Source of the DNA: Ianthella basta
Taxonomy: Eukaryota; Porifera; Demospongiae; Verongiida; Ianthellidae
Direction: 5' to 3'
DNA length: 64,000 nucleotides
NCBI GenBank assembly: GCA_964019415.1
Contig: OZ025879.1
Coordinates: 3,264,737-3,328,736 of the forward strand
In this document: piece after piece, positions 38,602 to 50,438 of the stretch
How the letters are laid out: the number at the start of each line of letters is the position of its first letter
How positions within the stretch are numbered: position 1 is the first letter of the stretch
Program-made: the position numbers and the translations under genes
The notes under the pieces: model-generated
Database searches by the model: none
What the model was told of the DNA's origin: nothing
The model's input: only the letters and a program-made list of their open reading frames with translations

Positions 38602-38629
38602 TTGCCGCTCCGCCGGCATGCATTGCCAT
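38602..38629 (-). CDS. Sacsin-like gene, coding exon 1 (start codon)
   Basis: The exon encodes nine residues plus one base, beginning MAMHAGGAA. It ends at a strong donor (GCAA|GTAAGT). Phase 1 matches the acceptor of the next exon at 37632. The ATG sits in a good context (CAAGATGG) in a locally CpG-rich stretch. It is the first in-frame Met after an in-frame TGA about 75 nt upstream. No ubiquitin-like domain precedes it, unlike vertebrate sacsin. No homology supports these few residues, so the call rests on context, donor and phase. Confidence 0.6.
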
Positions 38630-41600
38630 CTTGCGACTGAAGCGCGACAGCTTCACCAGTGCTGGACAAGGCCAGCTGAATTTCAAGTCCGAAGTCGACC
38701 CAACCAATCACCGGAGATAAGAGTACAGCGAAGAAGCAAGAAATCTCAATCATGTACTTGCTCTTTCACTTCGCGCAGGCATTCTCGGAATTCCCGCCTT
38801 CTCAGAAATCTGGGGAGTGGGCGCGGTCCGTGTATTTCACTTGCACGTGGCATAATTATATTAGGTACGTGACGAACACAACAATACAAGAAGGTAGGCA
38901 TGGCGCCGTGCAAAACAAATAATTGCTGGTCCATATCTAGTCTAGCTGCCATCTGGCTACAAGCACACGTACGTATACTTCGATATCAGACGTGCTTGTC
39001 GACTGCCAGCACACACACCTCAGAGCCAACTAGCTATTCCGTGCAGCTAGCTACTAGCCAGGTAGAAATCAACCTAGGGATAGAAGTGATGCATACAGAC
39101 CCAGGCTGTGGAGCATTAGCACTGAAGTCCTAATTATGGAAATTAAGAGTATAATATGCCTTGAAAGGTCACCACATTACATGTGCAAGCTAAAAGTAGC
39201 CTGGACACCATAGTTCGATTCTACTTTGGGCGATCGAGCATGCTGGAATCAAGCTATTATCATCTCAGCATGCCTTATAACTTCCACGACAGCCTGCATG
39301 GACACCAGTCACATCACGCATGCATATTCTATTTCACTATGCTCGGCAACTTGTATTGACCATCTTTCCATTGTAGTTACTTCGATTCTTTGCTCTTCTC
39401 CGTGCACTCAACTGCTGCACAGGGAAGTTCACCCAGAAAGGTTCAAACCTTAACCCGCACCTCAGTTGGAAAGAGACCCAATTTGTACATGTACACAGCT
39501 AGGTCAAAATTGTATGACCAAGCCTCCCAGCCAAGTACTATGATGATGTGTATGCATTTACAAATATGAACTCACATATTACATATAAAATTGTTCAAGA
39601 CTTAGAATGCATGGAATGTTGCTAGTGTATAGCAATAGCTACTTTGCATGGTTCCATTCAAGAATGTAATAGTGTAATTATACAAATGAGCTCGTGCCAT
39701 TTTCTGCTCATAAAGGTTGACCTTGTAATTCAATTCTGTTCTCTTGTTTTGTTATATAGCGATCACACATCAGGTACTCATGGATACTGTTCATAACTAC
39801 ACATTTTCTCATATCAATCACAAACCACTATAGCTACCAGATCATCATGCTATTTTTATGGCCATGGTACAAAATTGCACGCGGCTATATACACCAACAC
39901 CTTCACCTGATGTGATAGAGGCTCGTGCTGTATGGCATTCAAATGGGAATGGGATTGTTCTTGAGCAACCATGCAGTGAATAAGGTAAAATGGTGACCTA
40001 GACATTACAAACTTGAGGATCTTAATTTGTCAAGTCACTAAACTGTTAAGCAGCTTACAGTTTCAATATTTTATTATTGTGACTGACAAAGACCCTTGAA
40101 GTCGAAACACCTCACTTATCTACCTTACTTGCTGCATGATTGCTCAAGCACCATCCTTTAATTCCCTTTCTTACTTGTTTATTATGTACCATTATAATAA
40201 CAAGTAATAACAGACTTAATGAATGTGAACCACATAGGCTCACCTCTATTATGTCTCCATCATTACATATGTAAGAGTAATAGAAAATGGAATCTGACAT
40301 GCTCTACATTACCAAACCAAAGATGACAATTTTCAAGGAAATCTAGAAGTACACAACTTTCCAACCTGAAGACACAACAGCCATGTCTGTGGCTCCACAA
40401 TTAGACAATGATTTGACTGAAAGAGCAAGAAACCATGGAATGTCATGCCATAAAGAGAGCTTATTATAGTTGAGGAGCAATTATTACACATTACTGTTGT
40501 CAAGATCATGCATGACTATACCACTGGCTGTCGGGTTCACACAGTATACCCAACATAATGAAAATTATGCTGACCTGTTCACACAGTGCTACTTGTATAT
40601 AGCAATTGCATTATATACAGGATATGTACAGTCAAGTGACCATGCACATGTGATCAGTCATGCACTATTATACTGAATGACAGTATAATAGTAAATCTCT
40701 CCACATAGCCCATGTATCATTCTAGCATACATTCAGAGGAAGTCTCACACCTCTCAACAGCAGCAGTACCAACTGCTCTAGAGCTCAAGTGAAGACACAA
40801 AGCAATTAACTCATCATGAATTAGATAAGTACTCTTGTTACTACTGCATGACAATGGGACCCAACTTTGGTTTAATACTTATTGCAGAGACCACTGCCTA
40901 CCAAAAATGCAAGTTGATACCTCGTCTTCCACCTGTAGCTTTGTGTGCAACACTGTACTAATGTAGCTAATGTACTAATTGATATGAACTATCAGCTGTC
41001 AACAGTGCACACTCCTACGCTGTTACATTGTTCTTGTGTCTACAAGTGGTTGAAAGCACGTCAGAAATGTGCTTGAGGTGTGGTTTGGTGATTACGCCTA
41101 CCGTAAGGCCAGGTCGCTGGGCTGGCAGGCCTGGTGTGGGTACAACAGACTGGAGGGATGGGGATAGCTTAGTGCTGCGGCAGCCTGGCCCTATACTTTG
41201 CCAACACAAATGTGGACACTGTTACGACCATATAACTAGCTACTTGTACGTACGTCGAACAAGAGAGCAACTTAGCTAGATAGATAGCTGTGCGAGAAAG
41301 AGTGACCGCCTGTGGCTATACGTCTATACCCTCTGAACAAGTCAGAGCGTCAGACTACTGAATGGAAACACCATAGACTATTATGTGGCTTATAGCAATT
41401 ATGGTGGAGTGGATCTAGCGTGCTAGACTACGCTTGCCTTAAGTATATAGCTTACTCCTGCATGTTGATGTGCGGCTCCTTAGACCCTAAGCCATTTCCG
41501 GCGTAGTAATGGCGGAAACGGGGCGGGTATGTGATTGAGACTAACGGCGTGACTCTGTCTACAAAAGGCGGAGTTTGTCTTAGAAAGGATAGATTGTAGT

Positions 41601-41673
41601 CGCACTTCGCTTGGTCCTTGGCATACTCTGCCTCTCTGAATCAGCACTGTAGATCTCGCCAGTTAGCACAGGA
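38630..41673. other. Intergenic region between divergent sacsin-like and CABIT genes
   Basis: Both flanking genes point outward from this 3-kb stretch. The parts next to each start are locally GC- and CpG-richer (38600-38830 and 41480-41560), as expected of promoters. No TATA box is convincing at either side. A foldback MITE lies at 39960-40148. The remaining sequence has only short open frames with no recognisable motif. Confidence 0.5.
39960..40148. mobile_element. Foldback MITE with GTCGAAAC motif
   Basis: Terminal inverted repeats CTTGAGCAACCATGCAG and CTTGAGCAATCATGCAG are followed by matching AAGGTA words. Just inside the right arm lies CTGACAAAGACCCTTGAAGT CGAAACACC. This is a diverged form of the motif in the foldback at 37810-38017 and in the LINE 3' end near 56414. 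Confidence 0.7.
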
Positions 41674-43233
41674 ATGATGGATAGATTCGACATCGAAGAC
41701 GCTATTACAAGTTGTGAGCGCCAGAAGGATATTACTGAACCAGAGAGTGAGCGTGTACCGGAATCTATTTCTGCCATTCATCACACTGCTACACTCGCTA
41801 CAGGTGAAATTCCGAACATTTGTGATACTTGGGGTGGATATGTGCCGATGTACTCTGCTGCTAGGATATCGATGTTGAATATATATGACAGGCCGCGTAC
41901 CTCAGGTGAGACTCAAGTCCGCGAAAACCAGTTAGGGCACTCGTTGTGGGCGTCTTCGAGCTTTGACAGACTCTATGACGAGACTGGTATGGACAAAACT
42001 CAGATAGGCTCAGAGACTGGCTACACTATTGCAGAGCTGCTGGATTATGAGACATTGCCGCAGGTTTTACATATTACCCAAGGGCACAAAGGAGGCAGTG
42101 AGCAGGAAAGCTTGACAGAGGGTGACATAGTTTCGTCTTATTGTTTGATAACACGAGATGTTGTCCTAGCAGAAAGTAAAGCTGGGATAAAATTCACTAT
42201 CCCCATTAAGTCGCAACATAAGTTTTTACTTGTACCAGACAATACCAGGAACTTCGCAGATGTGTTGCGATCGTCTTCGCAATTTTCCCACTGTAATACA
42301 GTTGCGGATTTAGCTAAACTGCCACAGCTTCCTCGTGTTGTGAGAACTAAGACAGCAAGTAAGGGATCAACACCTGATGCATCCGTGGAAAAGGGCATGA
42401 TCTTACTTCTACAGGCAGTGGCAGCGAGAGAAGGGAGGGTCACATTGGTTGCAAGGGACCTTTATGGTGATGAAAGGCATTTAAGGGAAAAGTGTAAAGC
42501 AGAATTTGACCTGAGACCCAGAGATACATGGCTTCTCATTGAAGAAATAGTCCAGCACTCTTCATTACCAACTAAAGTGTTTTTGGTCAACCATCAAATG
42601 CTTGCAGATTCTGATGCTGTGGGTGCTTCCACACTGCCTGATGATGACTATACTCTCAGGTGTCAACCACTTACCTTGCTTTGTGCAACTAAGCAAACCT
42701 ATCTGGTTGTTTCAAAGCATAACAAATCCACTGAGGCACCTATAAATTCTGACTTACTGTTGGAAGTGCCCACAACTTTAAGCATTAGAGTGAAGTGCAT
42801 CCCTCTAGTGGAGGAGAAGCAAGAGAAATCTTTGCTGCAGCTGGCTAAAACAGTGCATGAGCACATTCAGTTGTCTCCAGGGCAGCTCATAATGGAAAGC
42901 TCGGCGATCATGGCAGAGGAAGACCACAAACTACAGGAACTGCTGTACTTAACGACCTATGGCCATAACACAGTTGAGCAGATACGACTAATGGTTGGGG
43001 GGCGGCCCAAGGTACGGCTTCCTCTACAAGATCCATTAGCTGTGCCAGTAATGCAGAGGAAGGTGAAGCATAAGATTACAAGCCAAGACAATGCCTTAAC
43101 TGAACAAGATGTCAGAGACACAATTAGGCAACTGAAAACTGATATTAGGAAGCTCGAGGCGCTTGTAGGGGAGTGCAAAGACAAACTGCATAGGCTGGAA
43201 CTGAGCTTACAAGCGGGTAATGCCAGGCCATAA
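41674..43233 (+). CDS. CABIT-domain protein (GAREM/THEMIS-like)
   Basis: A single exon of 519 aa. The start Met-Met at 41674 is the first in-frame Met after a TAG 24 nt upstream. Residues about 117-310 fit a CABIT domain: YTIAELLDYETLPQVLHITQ, FTIPIKSQHKFLLVPDN, then TVADLAKLPQLPRVV and a second beta-rich block. The motif T-[IV]-A-x-L-x(4)-LP-x-V appears twice, which suggests an internal duplication. The C-terminus (about 480-512) is a predicted coiled coil (VRDTIRQLKTDIRKLEALVG). CABIT proteins are adaptors: GAREM in EGFR/MAPK signalling, THEMIS in T-cell receptor signalling. No SAM domain, and no Grb2-binding proline motif stands out. AATAAA follows at 43608. It is transcribed divergently from the sacsin-like gene. 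Confidence 0.65.
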   Translation: MMDRFDIEDAITSCERQKDITEPESERVPESISAIHHTATLATGEIPNICDTWGGYVPMYSAARISMLNIYDRPRTSGETQVRENQLGHSLWASSSFDRLYDETGMDKTQIGSETGYTIAELLDYETLPQVLHITQGHKGGSEQESLTEGDIVSSYCLITRDVVLAESKAGIKFTIPIKSQHKFLLVPDNTRNFADVLRSSSQFSHCNTVADLAKLPQLPRVVRTKTASKGSTPDASVEKGMILLLQAVAAREGRVTLVARDLYGDERHLREKCKAEFDLRPRDTWLLIEEIVQHSSLPTKVFLVNHQMLADSDAVGASTLPDDDYTLRCQPLTLLCATKQTYLVVSKHNKSTEAPINSDLLLEVPTTLSIRVKCIPLVEEKQEKSLLQLAKTVHEHIQLSPGQLIMESSAIMAEEDHKLQELLYLTTYGHNTVEQIRLMVGGRPKVRLPLQDPLAVPVMQRKVKHKITSQDNALTEQDVRDTIRQLKTDIRKLEALVGECKDKLHRLELSLQAGNARP

Positions 43234-43607
43234 TATGTGCAAAGCATGTATTAGCAACTTTCCACAAAACACATTGTATTCATGCATGATATACTGAGTG
43301 TGGGCCCACTTGCTCATAATATTGTATTATAAAATTTGTTTGTGTACAATTTTCACTTGTAACATTTTCAGTTGTATGTGCATGTACTAACCATAACACT
43401 GACATATATGCTATAGGCCACTGCTTGTTTATGTGTATTTGTGAGTGGAGGATTTCAAGCATGCTTTCCATGGAACTGTATTAGGAAGACTATTTTCAGT
43501 TTAGGTCTTGTGCAGCAGTACCACCTTGTACACTGTTGCATAATGTACACATGTACATACTGGTCAAACACTAACCAGAAATCATGCACTGGTACCCAGA
43601 CCTATGC

Positions 43608-43613
43608 AATAAA
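43608..43613 (+). promoter_or_regulatory. Polyadenylation signal AATAAA of CABIT gene
   Basis: First canonical signal on the plus strand after the CABIT stop codon, 375 nt downstream. Confidence 0.5.
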
Positions 43614-45159
43614 TTTGTCAATGCATATACCTTTAAGTTTGCTTCAATTGCTTGGGTCTATGTAAATGTGAACATAATATAGTGGTGTAATATTAGGACT
43701 AAATATACGTATCATCCAAGGCATTCTGAATTCAGGTAGCTAATATATAGCAGCAAATGTGCACAATAAGCTTGCTTGCGCTTCCTGTAGCTACATGTAT
43801 CAATAGATTAAGCATAACTTTATTCTTATATAATTAATTGAATGGCTCTCCTGCTGCTGCTGATTGGGCATACGTGCTAGACCGATGATCATAGCATCTT
43901 TGACTGAAACACTGCAATGAGCCAGAGCAGCAGGTTAAGGACATACATTTTAGCTGTTTTTCAGGTTGTCTTCGGGTGGTCTTGTTGACCTTTGCATGCC
44001 AATATTGCTAATTTGCATTAAAGGTAAAAGTGAGTAAATGTGGCTGTGAATGAAGGATGTAGTATCATGGGCCTAATGTGCAAGAGGGGGCAGCCAGGTT
44101 GACCGTACATTGATCTTTAATAAAGATATGATAGTGCATGGATAACATGCAGTATGGAGTGTCTATAGTGTCAGTAAGGAGTGACTAGATCTATAGTGAG
44201 TAAACTAAGAAAGTACTTTATTGACAGGGTGTTGGTAAGGCATGCATGGCTTGATTTGCCAAGGAATATTTTGGGAACAATTCAAGGCTACACATAGCCT
44301 GCTTTCAATACAATAAGACATCTCACCATCTAGTAGTCTAAGAGGATATTTAGGCAGCTTCAAGCTAATTTAAATTGTGTAGGAGCAACTGAATTGCAGT
44401 GTCCCATGCATTGCTACATCTCAATGACATGTAGTTTTGATGTAGCTAGCTACTCTCGCTTGCATGCCAGATTCCCATTATATGCACATTTCTGCCTCTC
44501 CTCAGTGAGAATTAAGGCTTGTGGTATATATTCCTGTATGAGGCAGTTTTGCATACAGTAGTGTGTAGGCGAAATTAATGCATCAGGCATGTTCACATAT
44601 ACATAAAATTAATATAGCTATGGCAAGATGGTGATCATGCAATAGCTCACTTGCATGCCGTCCATGCATCTACTGCACAAGAGGTCTAAAGTGTACTTCA
44701 GCAAATGCATAATGTACACTAATACGTTTTAGGGATGCAATACAGTAGACAATTGAACTTACTAATCGACGGGAGATATATCCATACTGACAGCAGACAC
44801 TGCAGTTAGTGACGAGCGATATATTTGGCACAATATCTAGTCTTGGTTTCATCATTCAATTTAGCGCACTGCGTCGTTCGTCCACCTGTGTGGGATCATA
44901 CACAGTCTCACAAATGCATAAGTTGGAATATCATGACGGTTATTCGGTTTCTGATCCTTCATGAGTCTGTCTGAACGAGAGCTGCCATATTTCCGACGAT
45001 CACGTGCATTACAGCCTGTTCAGCAAAATGTTGGGTGTGGCCCGTTACGCCTTCTAGTACAATCATATCTTCTTTAGCACAGTACTATAGCCCGTGTGGT
45101 CCACATTGCTTTCGACAGGAGCTACTCAGTTAGTTACTGTAACTCCACCAGAAGTAATT
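43614..45159. other. Intergenic region without recognised features
   Basis: AT-rich DNA with many short palindromic words (CATGCATG, TAGCTAGCTA). No gene, clear repeat or transposon end was seen. The promoter of the DEATH-domain gene is expected in its last few hundred bases. Confidence 0.4.
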
Positions 45160-45162
45160 ATG
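45160..45162 (+). CDS. DEATH/TM gene exon 1, start codon only
   Basis: The coding part is just ATG, directly followed by donor GTGAGG. It is the first in-frame Met after a TAG near 45094. Splicing over a 66-nt intron gives Met-ESRDGCLLRKLTRKDL in phase 0. Confidence 0.5.
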
Positions 45163-45228
45163 GTGAGGTCAGAGATTGCCAAGATATGTCTGTCGTACCA
45201 TAGACACACGTCTTATGCATTCTTGTAG

Positions 45229-45523
45229 GAAAGTCGCGATGGTTGTCTCCTGAGAAAGCTCACTAGAAAAGACCTAGTGGCTGTGGCTCCCATGATTTTC
45301 CACAATAACTGGAAAACCTTCGCTAGACAACTAGATTTTGATGAAACTGACATTCAATCCATCGAACACCAGGAGCTTGTACCGGAGGAGCAACGCTTCC
45401 AATTCCTCTACCAGTGGCAACAAAGGCAGATCAATCCGACCTTTCATGACCTTGTAGAGGCGGCGTCAACTCTTCGCCTGCACCAACTTGCTCAGGAGAT
45501 CGGAGAGCTGGCAATGAAGACAA
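45229..45523 (+). CDS. DEATH/TM gene exon 2, DEATH domain
   Basis: Acceptor TTCTTGTAG|GAAAGT, donor ACAA|GTACGT, ending in phase 1. The encoded fold begins LVAVAPMIFHNNWKTFARQL and DFDETDIQSIEHQ, then RFQFLYQWQQRQ and ending LVEAASTLRLHQLAQEIGEL. This follows the six-helix DEATH pattern: W in helix 2, the D-x-x-I-x-x-I turn, the W in helix 4, and L..AL...G/R at the end. If unspliced, the frame stops after MKTST. Confidence 0.85.
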
Positions 45524-46896
45524 GTACGTAGGTTTGGAGTCTTCATATGCGTATGCTTTATTGCTGTGTTGAAAACACAGTTCTGCCCTTTGAGTTTTGC
45601 TAAGCAAGAATTAGTTTGTGGCCAAAACGGTAGGTGTACAGTGTTGCGGTATACCCCTTCCCCCAAATGTTTTCCCCAGGTTATAATAAACTAGGGCACT
45701 TTATTCCCTAATTTGAATTTCTCTGTGTTTCTTAACTCTGCATACTTGGTGTATTCTACCCATGGTGGGTTGTTGTAATGTCCATCAACCTGCTATAACA
45801 AGTAAGTTGCTATTGTTTGGGTCATTGTCTCCTCCTCACAAGCTCATGATGTAGCGAGTGATATACCCGCATCAATGTCCACCAGTATGTGAAAAAGTGC
45901 GCTACTCAAACATTGATGTAGTAAGGCCCTCTTGGCATGCATTCTCCCAGAATCCATGGGACAGTACATGCATTCTACCCACAGTACCAAGACACATTGC
46001 ACTTCAATTGGTGGCAGACACAGTAGATGTAGTGTCTCATGCACACGCTGGAAAAGAAGTGCATGGTTCTGAGATATTGATCACTTGACAGCCTCCAGCT
46101 GCATGCTGGTAAGGGAAAATGTCATCCAAATGTAGGCTATATATCATTAGCTGCTATCATCCTTTCCTTGTCATTTAACCAACCTCCGGCTAGCTAGGAC
46201 AATACCTTATGTACAACGGGGATACTTTAAACTGTGACACTAGTAGAGTGAGGAATCATATTTCAGCCGGTGTCATATTTTGGTCACACAGTCTCCACAG
46301 CCAAATGCATCCACAGCTTTAACTTCGTACATGTGGAGCACAGGCCAGTGTCGCTTAGGGTTGAGAGAAGATGCTTACACTGTCAGCTTTCTTCCTTGTT
46401 GTGCTAAACAGTATAATTATAGAACAAATTGATCGAAATAATAGTCCTTTAGCCCATAGTCATATATAAACTTGGCTGGTGTATTTATTTCCATGAAAGG
46501 CCTTTGTTTTGGACTTAGATTTCACAGGCCATCATTGACATGCCAAAAGCAGAATGTAATAGTAAGAATGTTCTTTGGTGATTAGATTATGGCTAGTGTC
46601 TATATCTCTGTGAAATGTGGAGTGTTCAGAGGAGTGCAGACGTAGTTTGGGGTTCCTGGTACAGCCATACAAACATTGTTATACCAAAGCATGGAATAAA
46701 TAGAAACACCAAAAAATGGAATATATAGAAATGGAATAGAATGGAGTAGAGGGTTGTCAGCTGTGGCTGAAATGACAATAGCATTTGAAATTAAAAGTGT
46801 GTGGGCAATATGGACTGGCAGTACACTCATGCACAATAGCATGTGCTGTAGTGCCAGTGCCTACACATGCTGTGGCTTATGTTGCATTTCCCCTAG

Positions 46897-46977
46897 GTCC
46901 TGCTGATAGCTCGGAACCATGTTCAAAAATGCCTGAATTGCGGAATCGTCTTCATGGCAGGGAAAGTAAGAATGAAG
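46897..46977 (+). CDS. DEATH/TM gene exon 3, linker
   Basis: An 81-nt phase 1 to phase 1 exon with acceptor TTTCCCCTAG and donor GAAG|GTATGC. It encodes a hydrophilic linker (PADSSEPCSKMPELRNRLHG). No homology supports it. Confidence 0.4.
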
Positions 46978-47539
46978 GTATGCAGTCAGACAGAGTGCTC
47001 AGTATATGTATATATATGTAGAATGCATATGACAAAATATGATATTAGTCTGTTGTCATTGAGGCACACAATTAAAATGTATAGTAAAACTAGTAGAGAT
47101 GTGACAAAGAAATCTTGATCTTTGGAAGGCTCACTTGTATAACTCAATTATGATTCCCCCTTTTAGCTTTTCCTATTCTACTAGTGCCATCAGGGAAGAA
47201 GGGTTGGTACCAGCACTCACATGTGAGACATGCCCGCTGCTAGCAGAGTTCGTTTATATAGGGGGTGAACTGTGTGGTATATTGCAATCTTTGCGATGTT
47301 ACTGTGCATGGGTAAGGGCCTCGATCACAACTGTATGTAACATGCAGAATGAATGTTAAAGGAACAACTGCACTAACAAGAAAATAAATTCTTTACTTCT
47401 CTAGACTAAGTAATGCGCCGGCAAACGTACTTACCTCGCTTGTTTGTGTTGGCATTGTGCAGGGGAATAACTTATGGCAATGGGGGGTGGGGGGGCGTTT
47501 AAAGCAAGGATATGCTGCCAAAATTGATCCAGGGCCATT

Positions 47540-50160
47540 GTTGTCAGTGGGGGATTGTCTACTTCATGACAGGCCCAATCAACAGCAAGGGTCTCCAACT
47601 CAGAAATGCTTTACTATAGTTCCACTTTGTTGGTGACAGTGAGCAGCTGGCATAAGCCACAGGGTAAAGAAATTCCTCTGGCTGCTTCTGAAATAGGATG
47701 ATGCCCAGGACTTGGATGGATGCATCCATCTCCAGCACAAGTGGCAAGTCCAAGCTAGGGTAGGCTAGAATTGGTGCAGTTTTGACAGTCGTCTGTTCGC
47801 TTAAACTCGGCTGACTTCCATGTCAGCCCGTGAAGTGGCAAAGCAACCTTGGTGAGGTTTTTGACAAAGTGGCAATAATGGGATACAAGTCCCAAGAATT
47901 AATGCACTCCAAAATAACTGGTGGGAACTGGAAAATTCCTGACAGCCTCAATCTGGTGGGGGCTCAGCGACAAACCTTCAAGTATAATCACATGCTTAAG
48001 ATACTCAATGGACTCATGTACAAACTGGCACTTCTTTAGTACAATTTGAGGCCTGCTTTGCAAAGTCTGTGTGAGACTGCATAGAAGTGCTTCACATGGT
48101 CCCCAGCTGTATGCAAAAATGCAAGAACATTGTCAATGTAGACATCAGTGAAATTTTGGCCATCCTCCTGGTTCCCTCCCTCTATATAGCACTTGCTGCA
48201 TCAGTCTCTGAAAGAATACCAGCACATTCATCAGGCCAAAAGGCAGTTTTAAATGCTTGAATTTACTAAGCCAAACATGCTTTTGATTTCAAACTTGGAA
48301 ATTTGTGCTGAAAAGATAGGATCACCAGCACGCTTGGAAAAGTTTAGGTAGGCTCCATTTGGAATTATGAATACGTGCCATTAAAAGCAGTGAAGAAACA
48401 GACTCTTCCCAACTGGTCTAACAGATTGGCAATTCAAGGTAGAGTATGATAGTCTACACTCAGAGTCGTCCAACTGAGGAACTACGTAGGTTGGTCTGAT
48501 GAACAGATGGGTGCACAGCCTCTTCAGAGCCTTGCACCACTGAGTTTGAGAAATGGGAAGCAGGATACTGTCTGCTAACATTGCCAAGCTAATTTGCGAA
48601 CCACCATCAACACTGACTGTCATGCCCAAAATGTTTGAGAAGCATACATTGGTGAGACCTCTATTGTCAGGGATGACCAAAGCATGTGAAAGCTGAATAC
48701 CCCTCAAATCAATGAGATTGGGGTCTGCCTCAATGAAAATAGGCTAGGATGCAGGTATGTGGATGATAGCTACACTTGAGCCACAACACTCTGGCTATAT
48801 GGAGAGCATGTACAGTGTTGACCAACTTGACAGTAACAGTGTCAGTAACATCCCAGCACTCTGGCCAGGCCCTAGTACCTGACCCCTAGCTGTGCTCTTG
48901 GTCATAGATCCCACCTCTGGATGCTAGGTGACAATATCAAAATGTCAGCATACCCCTTCAGTCACTAGCAAGTCCTCCCTTGCTTCCATTATAACATCAA
49001 CATGAGTATTCATGGCTTTGTCCTCAAAGGTGTTTTCAAGTCTAGACGACCAGCTACATAGTCAGGAGTACATAAGGGATGCACTCTTGACGTAGTCTAA
49101 AGGGCTTCTGTAAGTGTGTGGTGTCTTACGTATCTGGACCCTGAATCTCTATTCTTCATTGTAGCCGCAGCAGCTACGCCTTTGAACATAGTACCATTGA
49201 CAGTGCTGCTGTGTCTACAACCCCATACATAGGCGCACCTTGCACACCCTCCATTGCAAACTGAGGCCTACTCACTTCCATCATTTGGGCATACCTGCTT
49301 GACTTCTTCCTCACTGTATGTATCAGATCCAGAATAGGTAGTGCATCCAGTTCTCAACATCATCACCCTCCAAATCTCCTTAATCGCTCTGAATCATCTT
49401 GGTCTAAGTGCTCTTGTTGGTGCCACGACTCTGGATCCTGATGCAGCCCTGGGCTTTGTTAGCCATGATTTGACTTAGATTGCCTGATAGGAGGTTGTCC
49501 CGCTGTCCATCAGAACCAAGAGGGCTCATCCCTATCTTAGGGAGTGACTCACCCTGTTCAGAGGCTCCTTTTAAGTGCTCTATTTCCCACTCTCGATGTG
49601 TAGCCATGTACTGTGGCCTCGACATGTGCTTGTTCTTCTTCTCCTGCTCCTTCAGCTGCAGTTTTAGTCTTCCACTTCACTAGCCAGGTCTCCACACATT
49701 TTGACAACTGTTCATACTTGGTTGAGCACAGCTTGAACTTCCATGAGTGAGTTCATCCTTGAAGCAGCGTTCTCTTCCAGGACTGACTTTATCTATTTCA
49801 TCGCCAGGTATAGTCTGTGAATCTGTTTTGAGAAACTGCTCACCTTTGTCAACCACGCTGGAGTGGCCTCCACTAGTGGGCATTCCTTGATGACCACTTG
49901 AACATTGCTGGTCTCTGTGTTCTGATCCAAACACAGCTTACCTGAACTAATTGACCCAATCTGGTCAGCTGACAGGGATGTTTGTAGGTCCAGTGAGTCT
50001 GAAATCCACCACAAATGATGTGCCATTCAGTCTCTTGAAGTTCAATGGCAGAATTCTGCTGGTAGGCACATCCTGCTCACCTTCACTCCCATCACTGTCT
50101 TCTCCACCTGCTTCAAACTCAGTCATAGCCACACAGGCAGGCTATGACAATGACAAACAC
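47540..50160 (-). mobile_element. Decayed Ty3/gypsy retrotransposon
   Basis: Read on the minus strand, broken frames follow the gypsy pol order. Gag-like frames lie at 50026-49404. An RT N-terminal part (DDSECRLSYSTLNCQSV) is near 48500. The RT palm box is altered to VYIDNVL near 48150 (normally YIDD), followed by GLSLSPHQIEAVRNFPVP and the tether FLGLVSHYCHFVKNL. The RNase H start DLPLVLEMDASIQVLGIILF is at 47753-47559. Many stops and frameshifts; no LTRs identified. It sits antisense in the last intron of the DEATH/TM gene. Confidence 0.75.
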
Positions 50161-50438
50161 ACAGGTTAAAAGCAGGCCCTCTTAGCAAGCGGGGCAGACG
50201 CCATTTTCAAATTATGTAATTCAATCAGATGAAACCGGCATAACTGGTGCCATTGCTAGCAGCTGCATACAGCTTCCGGAGGCTCCTTCTTCCGTTGTTT
50301 TGCACTATAACTTAGCGTGGTATTTGGCTTGTGGAATGAATTATTTACATATGTCAATATACAGTTTCTCAAATGCAAATTGCAGCTAATTCTATCAGGA
50401 GCTACACAAGGAAGTTAAAGTAGCTAGCTGGCTAGCTA

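Larger units (their letters stand above)
2034..38629 (-). other. Gene model: giant sacsin-like GHKL-HEPN-PARP protein, 5 coding exons
   Basis: Coding exons are 38629-38602, 37632-37538, 34117-33859, 28192-3206 and 2644-2034. Their lengths (28, 95, 259, 24,987 and 611 nt) sum to 25,980 nt, giving 8,659 aa plus stop. Every junction has GT-AG ends and matching phase (1, 0, 1, 1). Homology is continuous across the first three introns: QILK joins [11 protein letters not shown], and HHIT joins DLPIIVSG, as in the sacsin ATPase module. Order of domains: GHKL module 1 (about 14-300), degenerate module 2 (near 1440), modules 3-6 (N-boxes near 2395, 3391, 4387 and 5383), module 7 (near 6390), Ser/Gly/Pro-rich linker (about 8150-8280), HEPN (about 8285-8440), PARP (about 8456-8659). 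Human sacsin has about 4,580 aa, three such repeats, an N-terminal Ubl, and a J domain before HEPN. I see neither a Ubl nor an HPD-bearing J domain here. The last splice is inferred, not proven. Confidence 0.8.

Noticed and set aside
38618..38872. Plus-strand open frame over the sacsin start
   Set aside because: It is antisense to exon 1 and its promoter side and has no recognisable motif.
41138..41279. GC-richer segment upstream of the CABIT gene as an extra exon
   Set aside because: No splice site pair gives frame with the CABIT start, which has its own upstream stop.
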